A stretch of 7,898 nucleotides of DNA from an archaeon (GTDB lineage Archaea > Thermoproteota > Nitrososphaeria > Nitrososphaerales > CADDZS01), in assembly GCA_021806865.1 (NCBI GenBank), contig JAKAPU010000129.1, positions 1 to 7,898 of the forward strand. Reading direction: 5' to 3'. The position numbers were made by a program, and so were the translations under genes. This document shows, piece by piece, positions 1 through 4,170 of the stretch (position 1 is its first letter; each line of letters begins with the position of its first letter). The notes under the pieces are model-generated. The model was given only the letters and a program-made list of their open reading frames with translations, had not been told where the DNA came from and ran no database searches.

Positions 1-1
1 C

Positions 2-307
2 GACTTGACGATCAACTTTAATCGAAACCTAATCAGACAAAGAGCTATAGGTCAATCGACCGCAAAGTACATCGTGCCCTCAATTAGAGAGATTTCAGGA
101 GACATTACGGTCTTGCTCGAGAGCACGACAAACTACGCGGCTTTGCTCAACAACACTTCCCAGACGATCGTGGCGCCTTTGAAATCTGGAGTTTCCGTGC
201 TGACCCTCTCAAACGCGTACTTTGTCAAGCAGGGCAAATCGATCCAGCTCAAAGACATCTTGATGGAACGTTACAGCTTCGTCGCCGAAAGTGCGACGCT
301 TACATGA
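2..307 (+). CDS. C-terminal part of a probable major tail tube protein (5' partial)
   Basis: The reading frame is open to the left edge of the window, so the gene starts upstream; the TTG at position 5 is probably internal. About 100 residues remain. They are beta-rich with no membrane segment. The pattern (VPSIREISGDITVLLE, then a Leu/Val/Ser-rich stretch, then SIQLKDILMERYSFVAES) resembles the C-terminal part of siphovirus-type tail tube proteins, where the last strands complete the tube beta-barrel. Position supports this: a tail assembly chaperone and a tape measure protein follow, as expected downstream of a tube gene. Its stop overlaps the next start (ATGA), so the two are probably translationally coupled. 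Without the N-terminus another beta-rich virion protein cannot be excluded. Confidence 0.6.
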   Translation, partial: DLTINFNRNLIRQRAIGQSTAKYIVPSIREISGDITVLLESTTNYAALLNNTSQTIVAPLKSGVSVLTLSNAYFVKQGKSIQLKDILMERYSFVAESATLT

Positions 308-582
308 TTGCGGTGGTCAAATTGATCATAAAAGTAAGTCAAAAAACCAAGGTCGTAATAGACTACGGTCTTGCGGCAGTAGGAGCATTCGTAGGACATC
401 TCGTCAGTGGAGGCATAGTCGATCCGGTGATCGGAGCGTTCGGAGGTTTCTTTGTGTCCGACCTCGTCACATTCATCGACACCGGAAAGGTTCCGACGCA
501 GGCAATCGAAACACAGGTCATCGGGCTGGTTAACCAGGAACTCCAGAAGCAAAAACCTGCGCAACCGACCACACTGAAGTAA
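304..582 (+). CDS. small glycine-rich membrane protein, function unknown
   Basis: 92 residues beginning at the ATG of an ATGA overlap with the tail-tube-like gene. A short basic N-terminus (to about residue 16) is followed by two adjacent hydrophobic, Gly/Ala/Val-rich stretches at about residues 17-37 and 38-58, broken by a central Gly-Gly...Asp-Pro turn, then a polar, Gln/Lys/Pro-rich tail of about 30 residues. This predicts a helical hairpin in the membrane with the tail on one side. I recognise no family. Size and hairpin shape would fit a holin-like or membrane-associated accessory protein, but no lysis enzyme lies nearby and the place between tube and chaperone genes is not typical for holins, so function is left open. 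The overlap points to co-expression with tail genes. Confidence 0.7.
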   Translation: MIAVVKLIIKVSQKTKVVIDYGLAAVGAFVGHLVSGGIVDPVIGAFGGFFVSDLVTFIDTGKVPTQAIETQVIGLVNQELQKQKPAQPTTLK

Positions 583-659
583 GCCACCGAAGAGTCTCTG
601 AAATTGAGACGAAACCTAGCGAAGAGCATCGACTCTCGCGATGGTCTGGCTGAGAAGGC
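583..659 (+). other. 77-base gap with consecutive small hairpins before the chaperone gene
   Basis: No gene is supported here. GTCTC (594-598) can pair with GAGAC (606-610) across a 7-base loop. Immediately after, GCGAAGAG (619-626) can pair with CTCTCGC (633-639), leaving one bulged A and a 6-base loop. This second hairpin ends about 20 bases before the chaperone ATG. Apart from short ATG-adjacent gaps, the neighbouring genes on the left overlap, so this is the first real break in the run. It could reduce read-through or translation into the chaperone gene relative to the abundant tube protein; that is inference. No T-run or clear TATA box is visible. Confidence 0.35.
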
Positions 660-1022
660 ATGGAAGAAAAGACAGTCAACATCGGATCTCACAAGATAGG
701 AATCCGCGAGCTCACAACCGAAGACGAGTCAAGGATCAGAGTGGCTTCGCAGGTCTGGAACTCCAAGAAAAAGATCTGGGAGATAGATAGAGCCAATCTT
801 GATGCGACGTATCTTGCTTACTCGGTTGTTCCCGAAACGTGGCCCAAAGAGTGGGGCCCCCTCACCTCTGAGAACATACGAAAGCTCCCGGCCAAACTTA
901 CGCGCAAACTGTTCGTCGAGTGCAACAGGTTGAACACTCTGGGCGAGGACGCCTCCGATTTTTTAGATCGACCACAATCTTTCCAAGAGAAGACTCAGGA
1001 AACGCCTTCCTCGACACTTTGA
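660..1022 (+). CDS. tail assembly chaperone, short form (gpG-like)
   Basis: 120 residues. The ATG at 660 is the first possible start, because an in-frame TGA lies at 651-653; a purine-rich GAGAAGG abuts it but is too close to be a good ribosome site. The protein is mostly polar and helical, with features of siphovirus tail assembly chaperones: an N-terminal beta-like stretch (VNIGSHKIGIRELTTEDESRI, about residues 6-26), a basic VWNSKKK segment, an acidic/Leu segment, then LPAKLTRKLFVECNRLNTL at about 76-94, close to the 'LP..l...l..~vn~ln' end typical of these proteins. In phage lambda, gpG and the frameshifted gpGT bind the tape measure protein and recruit tube subunits; here a tape measure gene lies downstream. 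The last 18 residues after the slippage site (DRPQSFQ...) look like a dispensable polar tail. Confidence 0.75.
   Translation: MEEKTVNIGSHKIGIRELTTEDESRIRVASQVWNSKKKIWEIDRANLDATYLAYSVVPETWPKEWGPLTSENIRKLPAKLTRKLFVECNRLNTLGEDASDFLDRPQSFQEKTQETPSSTL
959..965 (+). other. -1 programmed ribosomal frameshift heptamer (T TTT TTA)
   Basis: The chaperone codons here read GAT TTT TTA (Asp100 Phe101 Leu102), giving the canonical X XXY YYZ slippery heptamer T TTT TTA in the exact phase needed for a -1 slip. After slippage the next codon is AGA at 965-967, in a frame open from 872 to the TAA at 1199-1201. I noticed no other run of six T on this strand in the window. A Shine-Dalgarno-like GAGGA (945-949) sits about 10 bases upstream, a spacing known to stimulate -1 slippage in bacterial dnaX; the same bases form the loop of a small GGCG/CGCC hairpin (942-945 with 950-953). 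Downstream there is only a modest AGGAA/TTCCT hairpin (997-1001 with 1007-1011), further away than usual. Confidence 0.75.
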
Positions 1023-1201
1023 TGGTGACAAGATTATGCAACACCTACGGAATTCGGACAACTCTGGGCGAGATTCTCGGAATGCCGCTCAGGACGTTTC
1101 TCATGTTGCGCGTGTCGTTGATCGCTCTAATAGACAGGCAAGCGATGGAAAAAGACCACCAGAGAGCCAAGGAAGAGCTGAAACGCGAGAAGCACGTCTA
1201 A
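965..1201 (+). CDS. T extension of the tail assembly chaperone, made by -1 frameshift (gpGT-like)
   Basis: Frameshifting at 959-965 would add 78 residues to the first 102 of the chaperone, giving a 180-residue fusion. The added part begins RSTTIFPREDSGNAFLDTL, then LCNTYGIRTTLGEILGMPLRTFLML (about added residues 24-48), then a strongly helical SLIALIDRQAMEKDHQRAKEELKRE tail. The 'YGI...l..mPl..fl.l' pattern followed by a charged helix is what T-like domains of tail chaperones look like. In lambda the T part contacts tail tube subunits while G coats the tape measure protein. The overlap with the G frame is long, and the G stop also overlaps an ATG in this frame (TGATG, 1020-1024), so a separate 59-residue product by reinitiation is possible. 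The stop overlaps the next start (TAATG). Confidence 0.65.
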   Translation, partial: RSTTIFPREDSGNAFLDTLMVTRLCNTYGIRTTLGEILGMPLRTFLMLRVSLIALIDRQAMEKDHQRAKEELKREKHV

Positions 1202-1422
1202 TGCACGAAATGATCCGGATGAGAATGATCCACCTCAATAATGGAAAGTGCGACATTTCTTCTGACTTGTGTCGAGATATCATTCGAAACCTTGTAAAGA
1301 ATAGCAAGCTTCGTCTGGCAATCTTGGACTCTGTCTGGTCTCGCTACCGCTACCGGCGTAGAGACTTTGACAGCGTCTTCACTATTGCAGGTTTTCTGGA
1401 ATACGTAATCATGAATGATTGA
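1201..1422 (+). CDS. small basic protein of unknown function
   Basis: 73 residues from the ATG at 1201, which shares its A with the TAA of the T frame (TAATG), a typical coupled junction. The frame is open further upstream to an ATG at 1036, but that extension lies wholly inside the T coding region and encodes an Arg/Ser/Asn-rich stretch that looks like out-of-frame translation, so I reject it. The product is Met/Arg-rich at the N-terminus, then helical (about residues 20-45, DLCRDIIRNLVKNSKLRLAIL), with an RYRYRRRDFD basic patch and a hydrophobic end (VFTIAGFLEYVIMND). I recognise no family. Lying directly after the chaperone, it could be a small tail assembly factor. A second ATG at 1210 is an alternative start. 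Confidence 0.6.
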   Translation: MHEMIRMRMIHLNNGKCDISSDLCRDIIRNLVKNSKLRLAILDSVWSRYRYRRRDFDSVFTIAGFLEYVIMND

Positions 1423-1444
1423 ACGGTCAGATTAGAGCAATGGA

Positions 1445-1780
1445 GTGTTTAGAGAATTGAGAGGACAAGGAAGAAGATCTCGACTAGAACAGAGAATGGA
1501 CATACTTGCAGCCGTGCAACTATCAAACAGAGAAGGAGAGGGAGCTCCACCCACCCATGTAATGTACCGGTCAAACCTCTGCTGGACTGTATGCCTGAAC
1601 GCTGTGAGACAGCTGGAAAAGTTCGCGCTCATCACTAGGCAGATTGACTCAAACGGGCGAACCAGGTTCTTTCTGACTCCAAAGGGAATGGAAGAACTGG
1701 AGCGATACAGACTGGTGAGTCGTGCAGTGATGTTCGGAGATTACTGCGAGCAGAACTTGGTTGTCACGGTGAACCAGTAG
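1445..1780 (+). CDS. winged-helix DNA-binding regulator, ArnR1-like archaeal family
   Basis: 111 residues from GTG at 1445, the first possible start (in-frame TAG at 1433-1435). The layout matches archaeal ArnR1-like winged helix-turn-helix proteins (HTH_45 type): RRSRLEQRMDILAAVQ (about residues 10-25), then PPTHVMYRSNLCWTVCLNAVRQLEKFALIT as helix-turn-helix with the family's 'T.vMYrsNL' signature (about 35-64), then the wing GRTRFFLTPKGMEELERY (about 71-88). The C-terminus is a short hydrophobic/acidic extension without an obvious ligand domain or membrane anchor. It should bind DNA as a dimer. Its place inside a tail operon, 22 bases after the preceding gene, is unusual and suggests a cargo or late-gene regulator; it has no clear Shine-Dalgarno, so it may be weakly or separately expressed. 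Its target is unknown. Confidence 0.8.
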   Translation: MFRELRGQGRRSRLEQRMDILAAVQLSNREGEGAPPTHVMYRSNLCWTVCLNAVRQLEKFALITRQIDSNGRTRFFLTPKGMEELERYRLVSRAVMFGDYCEQNLVVTVNQ

Positions 1781-1855
1781 ATGAAACCAAGGCATTTTCA
1801 CACGGTTTGTTTCACCGACCCTGTTTGGATATCGTTTGATTCAAGGAGGAGCTGA
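1781..1855 (+). CDS. possible 24-codon leader ORF before the gp10-like gene
   Basis: An ATG directly abuts the stop of the regulator (TAGATG) and opens a 24-codon frame beginning MKPRHFHTVCFTDPVWISFD and ending at TGA 1853-1855, two bases before the GTG of the next gene. The Shine-Dalgarno of that next gene lies inside the last codons of this frame. The peptide has no recognisable motif. It may be chance, or a small coupled peptide whose translation clears the downstream ribosome site. Low confidence because it is short and has no ribosome site of its own. Confidence 0.25.
   Translation: MKPRHFHTVCFTDPVWISFDSRRS
1843..1850 (+). promoter_or_regulatory. strong Shine-Dalgarno (AAGGAGGA) for the GTG start at 1858
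   Basis: AAGGAGGA is close to a perfect complement of the 16S rRNA 3' end and sits 7 bases before GTG 1858. It is the clearest ribosome binding site in the window and decides the start of the gp10-like gene. The other genes mostly rely on overlap coupling or weaker sites. Confidence 0.85.
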
Positions 1856-1857
1856 AA

Positions 1858-2313
1858 GTGTCCTCAATCTCAATACGAATCGCTGGCGTCTCCGAGCTTC
1901 TTGAGAGGTTTCGCGGCTTTACTTCTCAAGCTGATCAGTTAATTCAAGAGAAGATGGTAGAATCTGTTACGGAGAACATTGTAACAGTCGCAAAGAGCCT
2001 TGCTCCAAAAAGAACGGGAGCTTTGAAACAAAGCATTGAAGCTGTGGCTGGGGATGATCCTATGAGCGTTCTTCTCATTGCTGGCAAGCCGTATGCTCGA
2101 TTCTTGGAATACGGCACTCGGCCGCACACCATAGAGGCAAGGAACGCCAAGGCACTCGCCTTCAGGTCTGGCGGGCAGGAAGTATTCGCAAAGAGAGTGC
2201 AGCATCCAGGAATACCTGAAGGCAAGTACTCGTTTCTGAGGCCCGCCGTCGAGATAGGAAGGGAGAAGGTCGCCGGCGACATCGCCCAAATGATCGTTGA
2301 TGAATTACAGTGA
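1858..2313 (+). CDS. HK97 gp10-like tail completion (head-tail joining) protein
   Basis: 151 residues from a GTG placed by the AAGGAGGA site. The pattern is that of the HK97-gp10_like family: an N-terminal beta strand and long amphipathic helix (ISIRIAGVSELLERFRGF...), then AKSLAPKRTGALKQSIEA (the family's 'aP..tG.L..Si', about residues 44-61), then VLLIAGKPYARFLEYGTRPHTIEA (the 'Y..f.EyGT' signature, about 71-94), and KYSFLRPAVEIGREKV ('pFlrPA', about 123-138) leading into a final helix. Length is normal for the family. These proteins act at the head-proximal end of the tail, helping to terminate or join it. In most siphoviruses the gene precedes the tail tube gene; here it comes after the chaperone and a regulator. 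Its last bases overlap the start region of the next gene. Confidence 0.85.
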   Translation: MSSISIRIAGVSELLERFRGFTSQADQLIQEKMVESVTENIVTVAKSLAPKRTGALKQSIEAVAGDDPMSVLLIAGKPYARFLEYGTRPHTIEARNAKALAFRSGGQEVFAKRVQHPGIPEGKYSFLRPAVEIGREKVAGDIAQMIVDELQ

Positions 2314-2866
2314 CAAAATTATGGCAACAAGTAATCGAACTCACCTGGACGACAAGCGGATAATGATTGCCAACTTTGGCAACCTCTTCTACATCACGGT
2401 GCTCTTTCCGTTCGCCTTCTACTTCTTCACTAGGATGTACTGGCTGACTTTCGGACTGACTTTCCTCACGCTTTCCGCAGCCATGGACATCACCCTGACC
2501 ATCTGGGCGCTGAGGCAGGGATATTCGGAACAAAACTACTATCGATTCTTCATCTCGCGTCTGGGGCAAAAGAACGGAATCCGCGTAACCGTCGTAGTCA
2601 ACATGGCACTTCGCGTGGTGATACTCTTCCTCATGCGATCTGATCCAACAGCATTGCTACTGTTCTCTGCCGGCTCATTTGTGGGGCCTCTGTGGAACGC
2701 TCTGCACCTTGCCTCGTTCTATGACGACACGGTGATGGCTTTTCCAACCACAGTAAAGTTCGAAGGAAGCGAGACCACGATCGACTCTGGTTATAAGACT
2801 AGACTGGAGCAGTACAAAGACGCGTCGGACACAGAGGAAACAGCGGACGATGAAGAGAAGCAATGA
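2300..2866 (+). CDS. four-helix membrane protein, DUF5658-like
   Basis: 188 residues if the ATG at 2300 is used, overlapping the gp10-like gene by 14 bases; TTG 2297 or ATG 2321 (7 bases after the gp10-like stop) are alternatives, and none has a good ribosome site. Four membrane segments are visible, numbered from 2300: about 27-43 (FGNLFYITVLFPFAFYFF), 48-70, 96-112 and 118-138. Segment two ends LSAAMDITLTIWALRQGYSEQN, resembling the 'D...T...l..G..E.N' motif of DUF5658-type membrane proteins, but the usual Pro after the final Asn is replaced by Tyr. The C-terminus (about residue 145 on) is soluble and ends strongly acidic (DASDTEETADDEEK). It is joined to the tape measure gene by an ATGA overlap. 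Function is unknown; superinfection exclusion or assembly at the membrane are guesses. Confidence 0.65.
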   Translation: MNYSDKIMATSNRTHLDDKRIMIANFGNLFYITVLFPFAFYFFTRMYWLTFGLTFLTLSAAMDITLTIWALRQGYSEQNYYRFFISRLGQKNGIRVTVVVNMALRVVILFLMRSDPTALLLFSAGSFVGPLWNALHLASFYDDTVMAFPTTVKFEGSETTIDSGYKTRLEQYKDASDTEETADDEEKQ

Positions 2867-4167
2867 GCGCAGAAGACGGCGTTCAAATTGCCATAACCGC
2901 CGAGGATGAATTCTCGCAAGCCTTCAACTCTGCCCAGGAGTCTTTGAGCGAGTTTTCAAGCTCAGTCGCTGAATTCAGCTCCACTGAATCCGATTTCACA
3001 GAGACAACGAATCAAGCAGCGGAATCAACGCAAAGTCTCACCGAAGCACAGAGCCAAGCTGCTGAAACAACCAACGAGCTTCAGCAGTCAACAGAGGAAT
3101 CAAACTCGACATTCTCCAACGGCATGTCCTCAATCATGGGAGTAACTGGAGCTATGGCGATGGGAGTTACCTCGGTCGTTGGTCTCGGAGATGCAATGAC
3201 ACGACAGCAAGAGGCCAATTTGAGGCTTCAGAATGCCCAAGATAATCTTACCAAATCTCAGAATGCGTACAATCTCGCTGTCGAGAAATACGGACCAAAC
3301 TCGGTTCAGGCTCAAAACGCGTTGTTGCAGTTGCAGAATGCACAGAACAATCTAACCGCTGCTCAGGATAGGGCACAGATGGCTGGAGAGCAGGTCAACA
3401 TGCAAATACTGAACATGGCGACAATGACTATTCCAACCCTCCTTGCAAAAGGGCCAGAGATACTTGCTTTTCTAACAGGATTCGGAGCAGAGGAAGACGC
3501 CTTAACAGCCTCGCAAATGGCTCAATCAGCAGCATCGGGAATTGCATCGGGAGCAATGGCGGTGTTCGATGCTGTAATGGATGCAAACCCGATAGTGCTT
3601 GTAGTGCTCGCAATCGCTGGGCTCGTAGCGGCTCTAGCCTATTTGACGGATGGTTTCAAGAACTTTGGCCCTCTCGAAAAAGACTTCAACCAAGCGTGGA
3701 AAGATCTCCAAACAGTGTTTGCTGATGTTGTTGGCTTTATCCAATCAGACGTTTATCCCGTCTTGGAGCAACTCTACAACACTTACGTAAGGCCGATCAT
3801 CGATGCAGTCAATACCATAACAGGAATCGGCTCAAAGATCTCCAACGGACTATCGTCGATTGGAAGCGGCCTTCATATACCTGGGCTTGCTGAAGGAGGA
3901 ATCGTAGCCCAGCCAACACTTGCTATGATAGGAGAAAACGGCCCCGAAGCAGTATTGCCGCTTTCAGACTATACAATCACGGCTCCAACGGGCTTTCAGA
4001 CTCTACCGCAGATAACGACTACGACTACAAACAACACAACTAGTTCGCCAAGAACAGTCAGCATCAGCATTCAGCAATCAAACCAGATCTCAAGCAATGT
4101 CGATGCTGAAAACATGGCACAGGATCTTGCCACGAAGATAGCACAGCAGCTAGTACAGGGGTATTAG
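2863..4167 (+). CDS. tail tape measure protein (short)
   Basis: 434 residues, starting at the ATG of an ATGA overlap. Order: a Ser/Thr/Glu/Gln-rich helical N-terminus (about 15-85); a Gly/Ala/Met-rich hydrophobic stretch (91-112); a coiled coil (about 115-180) with the repeat LQNAQ(D/N)NLT at 122-130 and 157-165 around EKYGPNSVQAQNAL, a motif common in tape measure proteins; hydrophobic stretches near 183-206 and 243-261 (NPIVLVVLAIAGLVAALAYL); and a C-terminal GLAEGGIVAQPTLAMIGENG...EAVLPL (341-367), a hallmark of phage tape measure C-termini. A Thr-rich linker and a final helix close the protein. It sets tail length and is ejected into the host, with hydrophobic parts able to enter the membrane. 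By the usual 1.5 angstrom per residue it predicts a tail of about 65 nm. Confidence 0.9.
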   Translation: MSAEDGVQIAITAEDEFSQAFNSAQESLSEFSSSVAEFSSTESDFTETTNQAAESTQSLTEAQSQAAETTNELQQSTEESNSTFSNGMSSIMGVTGAMAMGVTSVVGLGDAMTRQQEANLRLQNAQDNLTKSQNAYNLAVEKYGPNSVQAQNALLQLQNAQNNLTAAQDRAQMAGEQVNMQILNMATMTIPTLLAKGPEILAFLTGFGAEEDALTASQMAQSAASGIASGAMAVFDAVMDANPIVLVVLAIAGLVAALAYLTDGFKNFGPLEKDFNQAWKDLQTVFADVVGFIQSDVYPVLEQLYNTYVRPIIDAVNTITGIGSKISNGLSSIGSGLHIPGLAEGGIVAQPTLAMIGENGPEAVLPLSDYTITAPTGFQTLPQITTTTTNNTTSSPRTVSISIQQSNQISSNVDAENMAQDLATKIAQQLVQGY

Positions 4168-4170
4168 GAC

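Noticed and set aside
271..692. Minus-strand open frames across the first membrane protein gene
   Set aside because: They oppose a tightly coupled + strand gene, are rich in Cys/Arg/Ser as shadow frames are, and match no family.
1036..1200. N-terminal extension of the 73-residue protein from ATG 1036
   Set aside because: It lies entirely inside the T coding frame and encodes an Arg/Ser/Asn/Gln-rich stretch without structure; the ATG at 1201 has a clean TAATG junction.
1939..2569. Minus-strand open frames opposite the gp10-like and membrane protein genes
   Set aside because: The + strand frames carry clear family signatures and membrane segments; the reverse frames do not.
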